Below, piece by piece: positions 11,810 through 22,532 of a DNA stretch of 64,000 bases. Location: positions 16,715,474 to 16,779,473 of the forward strand of contig OW799236.1 of NCBI GenBank assembly GCA_941918925.1, in the 5' to 3' direction. How positions within the stretch are numbered: the first letter of the stretch is position 1; each line of letters starts with the position of its first letter. The position numbers and the translations under genes are program-made. A model generated the notes under the pieces. The model was not told where the DNA came from and ran no database searches. It saw nothing but the letters and a program-made list of their open reading frames with translations. Source of the DNA: Phyto melanocephala (Eukaryota; Arthropoda; Insecta; Diptera; Rhinophoridae).

Positions 11810-12592
11810 AATTTTCCAGCCCTAGGATAATTTATAGACACGGTTGATACTAAACTAAATTGGTCACTAATCGGCAAAGTTATACGCAAAGATTATTTGA
11901 AAAAAAATATATATTTTCTTAAATATATAAAATTTTTTTAAGCTTCTAAATAATTTTTGACCATGTTCAAGATACCAAATTACAAACTGTAATCTCAGAA
12001 ATGATTTCTAGGAAAAACTTACAAGTCGATTGGAAACCAACGGAGATATAAGCAGCATAACACAATTGCATCAGTATTTTTCCTACAATTTACAAACGGA
12101 AATCGATATTTTAGTAGTTTCCATACACCTAAGACAGCCAATATGAGGTTCAAATGAAAGAGCTTAAGAATTAAAATATATTTAGATATGAATAGAAAAA
12201 AGTCCAAGATGGCTTTCTAAATTAAATGCCGCATATATGAGTAAAATATAGTAGTAACGGCTTTTTCCTCTTAAACCCCACAATATTGGTATCAAATAAA
12301 AGGGCCTGACCAGTAGAATAGTGCAAATTATTAACAACTGAAAAACACATGATGGCGTCTGAGACAAAATGGCGGAGTGAATTTTTTTAACCCCACCAAT
12401 ATGGCTTGACTAAATAGTAGAATACAGTAACTATGTTAGAATTTAAATTAAATATATAATTCTAATAATAAAAGCAATGGCGTATTACATGAAATCTAGG
12501 ATTCGCTACGATGTGGTAATTATTCTTATGTGCATTAGGGTGTAGGGTATAATTAGATTCGGCACGACCGCATATAGCGCTCTTACTTGTTT
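11810..12592 (-). mobile_element. Mini-me-like element, modular copy
   Basis: The 5' end is at the right: the reverse complement of 12545-12592 gives aacaagtaagagcgctatat, then gccgaatctaattatacccta. It contains at least two repeats of a module of about 125 bases, each with CCATC followed by a cttttatttgataccaatatt segment (12185-12370). The module also occurs in the plus-strand copy at 17078-18238. The 3' end is not identified. No coding capacity. Confidence 0.6.
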
Positions 12593-13989
12593 TTTTAAAT
12601 TTTAACTTATTTGATAAACTCTGCTACTAATATTTACAATTTTTATTTAGGCTCCAGTTAATATTCTAATATTCTTTATTATTAAAAAAATTTAATTGTG
12701 TTAAATCAAAGAGTAATCTGAAAAACTATGTTTCGCGACACTAGCCTACTTAAATGCATTTTCTACGATTTCAGCATCTGCACTATTTGATAATCTTCTA
12801 TTTGATATTATCTATAAAACTCGCAAGTTTTATAAGTTAGTTGAATTTGGCAACTGTTTTATTTTACCAAATCACTTCGTGTTGCTCAATTTTCTAATTT
12901 TTATTATTATTTTTTTTTATATTTTATATTTCTCGAAATTGTAAATAAAATATTTTTAATATCAGATATCCTACAACAAATTGTGTATTATTAAATTGTC
13001 TATAATCGAAAGTTATGTTTTTGAAGAAACTTTTTTTTTTTTTTTGTATAACTAAAAACACTATTACTAGAACCATTACAAGCCTTAGGGTATGCAACAT
13101 GCTGTCATAGAATATTTCTTTATTTTCCAAAAGGTTTTGAATATTTTATTATATTTTCAATTTTTTTTTTTAATTTGTTCTACATACTTGTTTTCATTAG
13201 TTTTAACTTCATGGCCAAAAAAATAAATAATTTTAAACATAAAATATTTAACAAAAACTAATAAATTTAAAAACATAAAACACAAAATGCTAGTTATTTG
13301 TTTTAATTTTTATAAAGTTTTTTTTATTTAAGTTGCTTTAGTTATTACTAATGCATATTTTTTATTTTATTTTTTACTTTGGTTTTTTGTAATTGAAATG
13401 AAGTTATCATGACAAATTGACAGTTCAAATAAAATGTGACATTTAGAGAATTGTTTGTATATTGAACTAAATAAAGCAAACAAAAATTTTTTTTGATAAA
13501 ATCACAGAAATACTTTAGCTAAATAGTCAAAGAGATTAAAAATTTAATAGACATAAATGCTCAATAACCTTGAACTCAATTTGTTATATTTGTTTGTGTG
13601 TTTTATATATAAAAAATATTCTTACTATAACAGCAAATTTTAACAAATAGCAAAATCGTGTACTTTATTTGATTTGTATGTTTCTGTGTGTTTGCTTTTT
13701 ATTAAGTGAATAAAAAAATTCAATTTAGAGGACAATGAAATATTAGTCAGTTTAATATCTAATGTGTAAGATATTAATAATTTTTTTTATTTTAAATTTT
13801 CAATCAAATTAAGTTTGTTTAAAGACAAACGTTTTAAATTTACACAATATCAGTTCTACAAATGAAAAAATAAAGGGTAAAAATAACAAACAAAAAATGT
13901 AAAAATAAAAAAAAAATTCCCAAAAATTTACGTTCTTTGTTAAATAATTTAGGCAAATTTTGAATAGAAAATTATGTTGGCATTATCGA
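12593..13989. other. Very AT-rich DNA, no feature
   Basis: Long A/T runs dominate (for example around 13030 and 13140-13420). No inverted-repeat ends or coding motifs were seen. Confidence 0.55.
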
Positions 13990-14485
13990 TAATCTTCGTA
14001 GTAAAGGAATTACCTAGTCAAATAAGGTTTTGTCAAAACAGATATCTTTTGAATCCACCTGACTGTTCGCGCATAAAACTTGACAAATCAAAAAAGATTC
14101 CGAAAGTAACTAGACGAACGGTTAACAAATTAACTAAGTTACTAGGTCAAACGTGGATGCGAAGTCATTTAGCTCACATGGAATTGTCGCATAAAAAGAC
14201 GTTTAATCATGCGAGAAACACTACCTTTGTCAAAGTCATTCATTTGGGCATATAGAAGCGAGACCTTTAACGATTATACTATACCCAATTTTAGATGTTA
14301 CAATTGGAAATCCCTTAGAAATTACATTGAAGCTCAAAATACTTAACGCAATTCGTACTACGGTTTTACTAAGGAAATTTCGTTCCTTTAGAGAGCAAAA
14401 CATGCTAGTTGGCTATACGTGTACAGTTGTCAAGAGCTTAGCCACCCTCTTCTTCAGCCTTACCTTACCCTTAACTTAACAAATG
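13990..14485 (+). mobile_element. LINE 3' end (family with CCTTACC-type tail), broken
   Basis: The frame around 14140-14200 reads LGQTWMRSHLAHMELSH. After a frameshift, 14250-14335 reads RRETFNDYTIPNFRCYNWKS and RNYIEAQ. These match the LINE terminus at 58508-58732 (MRTHLARMRLSEKTTCRAC; RRENFTVDTMPN; RSYIEGTG). The zinc-binding CxxC is eroded. The 3' end carries ccttaccttacccttaac, a degenerate form of the family tail. This copy is on the plus strand. Confidence 0.55.
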
Positions 14486-14589
14486 TTATCAGTTGAATCC
14501 TTATGTTTAATTTAACTCTAGTTCGACTTTACCTACCACCTTTCATATTAAATATAAGTGCGTGGTGCGTGCCAAATTCAACTTGCAGC

Positions 14590-16110
14590 TATTAGATAAC
14601 TCATCATAAAGACTTGATCCAAATATCCACATCGTAGCTCAGAAATATGTATCGCTTGGCAGATAAGTCTAGGCACTCGCAGAGTAAGTGAAAACAGTCT
14701 GCGGTTTTCCTATATTCATAAAACTGCTAAAATTTTTATTGAAAGTAATTAAAAGACAACTCATGTGCTTCTTAACGCCCAGTAACCAATCAAACCTGAA
14801 ATATCCGTGTGACTATTATTCGAAATTTTAATGCTGAGTTTTGCGTCTAATGAGGCCATATGTATCAAAGTTAAGCCACCTACTCTATCCACCTATTATC
14901 CAACAAAATTCCAACTAATTTAATATTGAATACATATAAAGCAAATCCAGCTCTAGACTAGCTATTCACCAATTTATTACCATAGTGCTGTCTATGCGCA
15001 GCAATTCAAACTAAAGTGATGACAGATAGCCAACTTGGACTTGAGAATCTTTTTATGTTGACCGACCCCCGGAAATATAATAGAAAAGGAGCTTAGTAAG
15101 AAAATGTTTGTCTAATTTCTCTCAAGGTAATTAAATATTTCTACGAATTGCGCCTCAGTATACATACTTTCAAGTTAACAATTAATTTAGCCTAAAATAC
15201 ACTTCATCTGTCCCAAAATGGACGAAAGATATATTACCCAAATTTATCAATTATATACCGGTTCCAATGCTATAGTCCATTCTTGCGCTGTACGTGTATG
15301 TTGTGGTTTAAAAACCATCCAAAATGCTGCGTCTACCCCATTCCACTCTGAAGTGTATTACAACTTTACATTCCTTATTAAAGTTTGCATATGGTGTGTG
15401 AACAGTCAATTGGATTACGTTAAAGTCGTTAAAGTTAAAAGTCGTCGCAAGGCAGTATATTTTCGATGCATCAAGCCTCAGTTCACTAATGAAATCGTTA
15501 TTATCTGCATGTCTGAATAAAGGTTAATGAAAACCAGGTGATGTGCTACATTAAGGACTTTTAAAGGACGAGTTTATAACATATGACAAATTTTCAAATC
15601 TTATAACTTACTAAGTAGAGATCCACATGTTAATATTGGACGTGCAATAGGCTTATACATTCATTAAAATATTTTTAGACTAGGACCTAGGTTTGCACCA
15701 AACATCTCAAGACAGGCATAGTAACCTACCACAAACTTATTGAACAATAATATCGATCAAACACAGGTAGAAATTCTTAAGTAATCATTTGATTTAAAAT
15801 ATAAATCCTCTTGTCTTCTTCTTTACGACAAGGATGACATTGATCAGCGACAGAGTTTGGCCTGTAATACGAAAGAAACCAAAAAACTATTAAACTGACA
15901 ACTCCGTTCATGGGCAGGTTGGCCGCATTTACGAGCATCAGTCTTCCAAGTCTCACGTGTCACTTAATAACAAACCATAGCCACCATATGATTTCAAGAG
16001 TGGCCTTACCAATAACCAGTTTAGAATAAGTTCTAGGGGCTTATTAATTTCCTTGATACATTTATATGTTTCCTTGAGATGGCCACCAGCAGGCAAGAGT
16101 ATTGTTAAAA
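14590..16110 (-). mobile_element. LINE ORF2 remnant, RT palm to C-terminal zinc motif
   Basis: Read from right to left on the minus strand. First comes VRPLLKSYGGYGLLLSDT (about 15960-16010), where SYGGY replaces the AYADD active box. RT thumb pieces follow: VKKKTRGF (about 15830), MFGANLGPSLKIF (about 15680) and YKPIARPILTCGSLLS (about 15620-15665), matching the FGKxWGLSPKxxxWLYTAxxRPILxYGSLVW block of RNase-H-bearing I/R1/LOA-type LINEs. Next is an unreadable region where RNase H should lie, then EYRKTADCFHLLCECLDL (about 14670-14725), the Cys-His tail motif. Order and spacing fit one element. Many stops and frameshifts. Confidence 0.55.
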
Positions 16111-17077
16111 ATTCTTTAACTTAACTTGGCAATAATACTAAAGCGTCTACACTGTAACAATTTCACATGGCTTTTAGAGGATCCTACCTGGAATTTAGCA
16201 CCGAAACCGAAAACACTGCTATTCAGCGAGTGCTTAAGCATGCTTTGGTGGTGCAGCAAACGCAACAATATTCAAACCTCTTTTACAGGACAGAACGACA
16301 ACAATTAGATAAAAGAAAACAAAATGAAAAAAGATGAGTCATATAGCCAAAAAAAAGACAAGAAGAAATAATCACTGAAACAGAATTGATTTTAACACCA
16401 AATTGTAGCAAACTCCCAAAAACTCAGCTAACTCAAATAATTAAGTAGTTTAAAAATTTGCCCCAAATTTAAAGCCATGAATAGTGCACTGTTTATTCAA
16501 CTGTTTCATAAGCCTAAAACTATCTGTTGTTATTAGACAAAAGATCAGACTTAATGATAACTAATAATAATTTAATGATTTATTATCCATAGATGTATAA
16601 TGTATTCTTTAAATGGAACTTAACCTTCATTGTTCACCCATTCTTTAACTCAATAATATTTTTTTTATTTCTTTCTAATATTTGCTGTGGTTATTTCTAT
16701 GGAATTTTTAATTAATCAAAACCAATAAACAACTGTATAATTTTTTATAAATGACTATTCCTAGCCATTAATCAGCGAAAAATTTCATTTTTATAGTCAT
16801 CATAAAAAGTTGCTTGTTCTTGTGTTACAAATCTGCTTTTATAAGTTTGTACGTGACTGTATGTTAATGATTGATTGACAAACTTTTTGAAGAGTGTAAG
16901 GCCTACAGTGTTAAACCATTAAACATAATTTAATTTCGCAAATAAAACCAAATATTATTGTTTTATCGTAAAATTTATGTTTTGTGTTTTAGCGCCGTTC
17001 AAACTCCTATCTACATTAATAAAATCAAAACCATTTAATGATGTTTATTATGACTTTAAACAAAACTTTATAAGAAA
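16111..17077. other. AT-rich DNA, no feature recognised
   Basis: The first 200 bases are less AT-biased and may still belong to the LINE on the left, but I could not read a motif. The remainder is plain AT-rich sequence. Confidence 0.45.
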
Positions 17078-18238
17078 AACAAGTACAGTAATTGGGATAG
17101 TCGAATCCTTATAACCGTATACCATCATGTATATAAGTTTGATGAAATATCAAAAATGACTCTATTTTGTACCGTAGCCTAGAGTTTGTATTAGATGTAT
17201 AGACTGTTCACACCCTAAGATATGCTATTCCGACTCGAAGGGCATTTTGGAAAAGTTTTACTAGTCAAGATTGTTAGGTTAGGTTAGGTTGAAAAGGAGG
17301 GGCACTAAAAGCCCATACCCATGACAGGTATACACTTATGCCCAGTAGGCATGTTTTGCGCTTAAAACGTAATCTGCTATTTTAAATAGGACGCGATCTT
17401 AGATTTTAATTTTGTTTTTTCATCCTTCACTGAGTTCTATTTGTCTGATCCTTTTATTTGATACGTATGTATTGTTGGGGCTTAAAATACTTTTAAATGT
17501 TGTTTCGGATGCCATCTAAAATTTTTTAATTTTTTTCATGATTTACTGCATTTAATTTCATACATTTATATCGAGGGGAAAAAAAGGGGACAGACTTTTA
17601 ATAACTATACATATGTAACCCATAAATTCTCTATTTTATTTCGAATGCCATCTTGAATATAGAATTTTCTATAATAACTTGCCTTCTACTAATCAAGCTC
17701 TTTTATATAAATTAATATTGTGGTGGCTGAAGGTATTAAAATTATAGTTATTATATTTGACCAATGCATTCGCCAGTTTGTTGTAAAAGCCATCTTGAGA
17801 ATTGGATTTTCCATTGTGTACTGAATTCTACTAATTATGTTCATTGTAAATTTTGAGAAAAATACTGAGCCTCTTATGCTTTGGTGCTTATATCTCAGTC
17901 AGTTTTCAACTGATTTTGCACATATTTTCTGAAACAATCTTCGTGTTTACCGGTAGGATTTATGTGTCACTATCAGGTCCAAAAATTAATTTTAGGTAAT
18001 TATTAAAACTACCAGCTCTAGAAACTTGATATTTTCAAAAACAATTTCTTTAACTTTACAAAGTTGTACCGATTTAACCAAAATATTTTAATAATGACAC
18101 TCGAGGAATATCAACACTAATCACAAACATTTGTGTAAGTTATTGGAGAGCTGAAAAGTTTAGCTGTTTGTGGTAAAAATATGGAGAAAAAATGGCAGTC
18201 TTCATTTTTGCTTATATCTCAGCAAGTTATGAAGCACT
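17078..18238 (+). mobile_element. Mini-me-like element, modular, multiply invaded
   Basis: Opens with aacaagtacag and a diverged gtcgaatccttataaccg. The interior has three copies of a module with GCCATCTTGA (about 17515, 17650 and 17790), followed by a tgcttatatctcagtcag segment shared with 11810-12592 in reverse. It is interrupted by a LINE tail (17277-17364) and at its right end by a SINE dimer (18239-18618). A GGACAGACAGACAG remnant at 18618-18632 probably belongs to its 3' proto-microsatellite. Confidence 0.6.
17277..17364 (-). mobile_element. LINE 3' tail only (5'-truncated)
   Basis: ggttaggttaggttgaaaag and the following 70 bases match 58359-58445 almost base for base. The tail reads CCTAACC repeats on the minus strand. 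It is a very short 5'-truncated insertion of that LINE family. Confidence 0.7.
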
Positions 18239-18449
18239 AGGTAGTTAGGTAAGGCTGGTCCAATGTTACCCTTACACCCTCACCCGGAGACCATTACGGT
18301 CCATTGTGATGCCTTAATAGAGAGAAGAATAGAAATAGTTAGAATAGAAGAGAAAGAGAAGTTGACCAGTCCAGAGTATCTGGCGGGAATCGAACCCGCA
18401 ACCCCAAACTACTGACTAGTCCTCTACTGACTAGTCCACCGGGGCACCC
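18239..18449 (-). mobile_element. tRNA-derived SINE, complete
   Basis: On the minus strand the head begins GGGTGCCCCGGTGGACTAGT. It contains a B box, GGTTCGATTCC (about 18376-18395), then a pyrimidine-rich body and a tail with cacaatggaccgtaatggtc and tccgggtgagggtg, ending ccttacctaactacc. The tail matches the 3' end of the LINE at 42725-43556. The family is the same as 47431-47645. Together with 18493-18618 it forms a head-to-tail pair. Confidence 0.75.
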
Positions 18450-18492
18450 ATGAAAAACCATAACATTGACCTAATTTGACAGTTTGGTGTGG

Positions 18493-18618
18493 AAGAATAG
18501 AAATAGTTAGAATAAAACAGAAAGAGAAGCAGACCAGTCCAGAGTATCTGGCGGGAATCGAACCCGCAACCCCAAACTACTGACTAGTCCTCTACTGAGT
18601 AGTCCACCGGAACACCCC
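18493..18618 (-). mobile_element. tRNA-derived SINE, head part of dimer
   Basis: The head and pyrimidine-rich body are nearly identical to 18360-18449 (same cgggttcgattcccgccaga), but the LINE-like tail is missing. The element stops near 18493 and about 40 unrelated bases separate it from the next SINE head. Either the downstream copy replaced the tail or the pair arose from one dimeric transcript. Confidence 0.7.
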
Positions 18619-18699
18619 GGACAGACAGACAGTACTCGAAATAATCGAAAAATGAATTTTTAATCTAAACTTATTTCTTTCAAAAGTATCAACCACTTG

Positions 18700-18950
18700 T
18701 TTAAAAAAATATAAGAAAATCACATAATTCAACACGTAGCTATGAGATTTGTCATTATTAAGACCAGATCCAGATATCTCACATCGTCGCTCAGAAATAC
18801 GACCAGGCATTGTCAGAGAAAGTGAAAATAATTTCCTGTTTCCTTTGTATCCCTAAAACTACAACAATAGTTGTTAAAAGTGAGGCCAAGTCAAGTTCAA
18901 CTTTTATGTCTTCTAAACACCCAGTGAAAAATCAATCTAAAAAGCATCTA
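18700..18950 (-). mobile_element. LINE C-terminal fragment, degenerate
   Basis: 18735-18900 aligns with 14605-14770, the Cys-His tail region of the LINE at 14590-16110 (shared blocks around cagatatctcacatcgtcgc and aaagtgaaaata). The reading frame is destroyed. Confidence 0.45.
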
Positions 18951-19608
18951 AAAATGTCACATATATCACGATTACGCCACAGGGTTACGCTATAGGGTTG
19001 AGGTAACGTATTTGCAAAATACTACGAAACTCATTTCAACAAAATATCTTCACCTTCAAGCGTACAAAATTCAGCTATGGATATCAAACCAACAGATCAT
19101 GAATAGCTCTGGCACTTCGTTCAATGGGCAATGGAGCAAACCGAAGTTATTACCAAATTTGCGAAGAAAGTCATTTTCTCCGATAAATCTCTTTTTATTA
19201 AAATGGCTTCCCAAATACACAACATTTTTTAATTTGTTGCTCAGAAAATTCTCATGCAATCAAATGAGAAACAAATGCACCCACAGTGATTAACTGCCTG
19301 GTAGGGACTTTAGTCGAGCAGCGCGTTAGAGCCTTAAATTTTTAAAGATGACTGAGTTCTTGTGACCCCTAATGGATGGCATTTATCTGAAAGACATGCA
19401 AGATGGTGTAATCTTCCATCCCGCGCATAAAACTATCCATTTATTGCAGCAACGATTTTCAGGAGAAATTATCTCAAGAAATTCTGATGTCACATAGACA
19501 CCAAGATCATGCGATTTAACAACATGCGATTGTTTCTTTGGGATTTTGTGAAATCTCACGTTTATTCGAATAAACCAGAAATACTTTCTAAGCTCAAGTC
19601 CATGATCC

Positions 19609-20954
19609 TACACACAGAAAACAGATTCATTGTGGCAACCGAATTTGTTGCCAATCGAATTCATTCGGTTCCACGTACTATCTCTTAATTCGTTTGTAAT
19701 AACAGAAAAATTTGATTCTTAGCATTTTAGATTTAGTAGCAACAGTAGAATTTAAGTAACCCAACGGTTGTGTTAGCAGATTTTATTAGTCGGTATTATT
19801 GATATTTTTTTTAATATCTTTTTTTTATAAAAAAAAAAGACATAATACCTCTATAAAATAAATATCTACATACATACATACATACATATATAAATACATC
19901 AACATTTTAATACATACATATGTAAATAAAACTTGAAATTGCAAATATTATGAGGATAAATTCATGGTTTCTTCTTAGTCTCTAAGATTGTACTGGTCTT
20001 GTTCAACACGGGCATTACGCGGCGGTGCAAACGCTTCAAAGAAGTAAGCATCGATAAGTTTCTTCGGTTAGATGTGGCTCGAAGATACTATAGCCATATA
20101 AACTTACTTACTACAACTGTATAAATGTCCATATGTACATATGTATTTTGAGTGACTTGAAACAATTTCGCATCCCCAGTACAGCACCATCTATGACGTT
20201 AGTATTACTTGCAAATTTCCGTATTTGAAAGTTCATTTTGCTTACTGAAATACATAATAATATTTTGAAATGTAAAATCGAGTCCTTACCTTACTAAACA
20301 GTCTCTTGCAGATTTCGTTTTGTATAACAAAAAAGTGATTGAAATATTTTTTTCATTTCATATTTCTTTATTTTTAAAATTATTTTTTCAAAAAAAAAAT
20401 ATGTATATTAATTTTGATTTTGAATTTTCACAACTGACAGATAAATAAATTTTGTTTGAAAGATAATATTTGTATTAATTGTTTGTAACAAATTATTATT
20501 ATATGTAACAATTTTCGTTTGTAAACACCAATTATAGCTTAATTCTAAGCATTTGTTTAATGTTATCGAAATGTATTAATACTAGTAACCAATAATTGTT
20601 TGCAATAACTAAAATTTCATTTTTATTTAAAATAAATTATTGGAATATAGGATTTTTTATTGCATGAATTAAAATTTAGTTGTGAACCCTAATACAGATA
20701 ATTAAATTCGGTTGTGATATAAGTGAATTGAATACTAATCTTATTAATAAGGCTATGAAGTTGAATAAATAAATAAATAAATAAATAATTGGTTAGGAGA
20801 ACTAATTTAGTTGTCCTGAGCAATAAATTTCTAATACTGTTGGATTTTTTCGTTTATAAATATATAATTTCGATTCCTTTTACAAAATTTTAATATTTGC
20901 AACACAAATTTTATTGTTTTTACCGTTTTCCTACCAATTTTTTTCCTTAGTGTA
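19609..20954. mobile_element. 1.35-kb insertion in the mariner, unidentified
   Basis: The boundaries come from the interrupted transposase frame on each side. The left end is tacacacagaaaacagattc; the right end reversed is tacactaaggaaaaaaattg, so short imperfect inverted ends (tacaca...) are possible. The interior is AT-rich with a (CATA)n tract near 19869, an (AAAT)n tract at 20763-20788 and no coding frame. TACACAGAGA-like ends also occur at 49091, 50537 and 59807. Probably a non-autonomous DNA element; class not established. Confidence 0.5.
20763..20788 (+). repeat. (AAAT)n microsatellite
   Basis: Six consecutive tetranucleotide units. Confidence 0.9.
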
Positions 20955-21420
20955 CCCGTCATCTGTAATATACAGCCACATCTTCATGGAAAATTTAATG
21001 AAAAGAATAATGGCCAATGGGACACTTAAGTGGGTGCCATTTAATGGATAGTTTATCACATACTTGATAGAAACATGTCTTCTTCTCAATACAACAAAAA
21101 AAAATCGCAACTGTTCCAAAAAGTATGTGTTTTAATTTTAAAATAAAAAAGTTCACTCGTAATAAAACACAACATATGTCTGTCGCTTGGAGATAAAAGG
21201 GTCAATGTCACTTGTTTGATCTTTTGCGTTAATCATTGCATTAGATTTGTTTTCTTGCTCTTTTCCATTATGGTAAAACAGCTAAAGTCATACTTAACCC
21301 AGAACAGCTTCATAGATAAAATGCTGGCCAATGTCACTATGAAAGCATCCATAAAAGTTAAAGTTCAATTCCAATTTTCTCAAAAGTAAATATTTTTACA
21401 TTGGCCCTTTTAGCTACAAG

Positions 21421-21598
21421 CCACAGATATAAGGGCTTCAAGAACTTGATTTCAAATAACACATGGACGGTTGGACATCGCTCAGTCTTCGTTCCTGTTT
21501 ATGAGGTTTCAGAAAATATATTTTAATATGATGGGAAATTACAAATGAACTGACAAATCTGTATATACGCTTGATACTACAGGTGAAGGACATAAAAA
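21421..21598 (+). mobile_element. Mini-me-like element, 3' fragment
   Basis: aagggcttcaagaacttgat, a GGACGGTTGGACATCGCTCA block, an atatattttaatatgatggg block and a terminal actacaggtgaaggacat match the 3' half of 44095-44412. Confidence 0.5.
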
Positions 21599-22532
21599 AC
21601 TGATGAGTAAAAACAAATACAGCAAGTGGTTATGACTGAAGCGGCTGTGAAGGATATCAGACTAAACAAAGGCAACAATAAGTCATTAAATTAATCTTAT
21701 TTGAAAAGTTATTTCACAAAATTCGATTAAATACACAAAAACGTTCAAATTCTTCATGGTTATAAAAGAAACCAGAGAAAAATTTATACGCACACAAACA
21801 GAATACTGTTGTCTCTGTGTGTGTGAGCAAATCTTAATCACCAGATGAACCATTCACCCCTTAGGCCACAGGCTTGGATGTCATTTTTACTTGTCTGCTG
21901 TTTCTCAATTAATAGAAAAGGAGACTACTTAAACATTGTGAGCAATCAATTTATCTGTGTACAAGACAGCAAAAGGACTTCTAACAAACGATTGACTGGA
22001 AGTTTGTGGTTCCTCATTTACCCTGTTTCGTGTGTTCAAGCACGAAAATCATTAAATTTGCAACAATGTTTTTTAACAACAAAAGCTATAAAAATTATGG
22101 TAAATATTTGAAACAAATATCATTACAATGAGTAATAAAAATTATACATTTAATGACAGATAATATAAAATTAAGAAAAAAAATATATTTATAAACGAAA
22201 ATCGCACACAGCTAAACATGAAATTACATGCTCCTCACTAAAAACATCATTAATCTCTTTAAGCCAATAAAACAAGCCTAAAGTAATCTGAACAATATTT
22301 GCACTATAAAAAAAAAGTTATTTAAAAGAACTACTTAGCCTAAGAAACAATAAATGAAACAAACACTTTCCAAAACACTTTTTATTTTTCTATAAAATTA
22401 CTATTTGATAACTTTCGTTGAGGAAGGTGTTACAGATTTTTTCTTTTAATTTTAAAATTAATAAAAATATGTAATTTTTTTAATTTTAGTAAAACGATAT
22501 GTTGTTAAGTAAGTGCCAACAACTACAACTTT
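21599..22532. other. AT-rich DNA, no feature recognised
   Basis: The open frame at 21845-22111 has no recognisable motif and no splice or homology support. Confidence 0.5.

Larger units (their letters stand above)
18951..21172 (+). mobile_element. Mariner (DD41D/rosa-like), split by an insertion
   Basis: Transposase pieces in order: NKISSPSSVQNSAMDIKPTD (about 19030-19095, the usual LHLHPYKIQLTQELKPTD region), KKVIFSDKSLFIKMAS (about 19165-19212, around the first catalytic Asp), then a stretch equivalent to the second Asp region (about 19400-19470), and MRLFLWDFVKSHVYSNKPEI (about 19525-19585). The frame is then cut at 19608 and resumes at 20955 with VICNIQPHLHGKFNEKN-like sequence. The 3' end near 21172 matches that of the copy at 8723-9880 (shared tttaattttaaaataaaaa). 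Many substitutions; non-functional. Confidence 0.65.

Noticed and set aside
18360..18618. Two tRNA genes
   Set aside because: The B boxes are good, but no acceptor stem closes and the heads continue into SINE bodies.
19071..19259. Minus-strand frame over the second mariner
   Set aside because: Antisense shadow of the transposase read on the plus strand.
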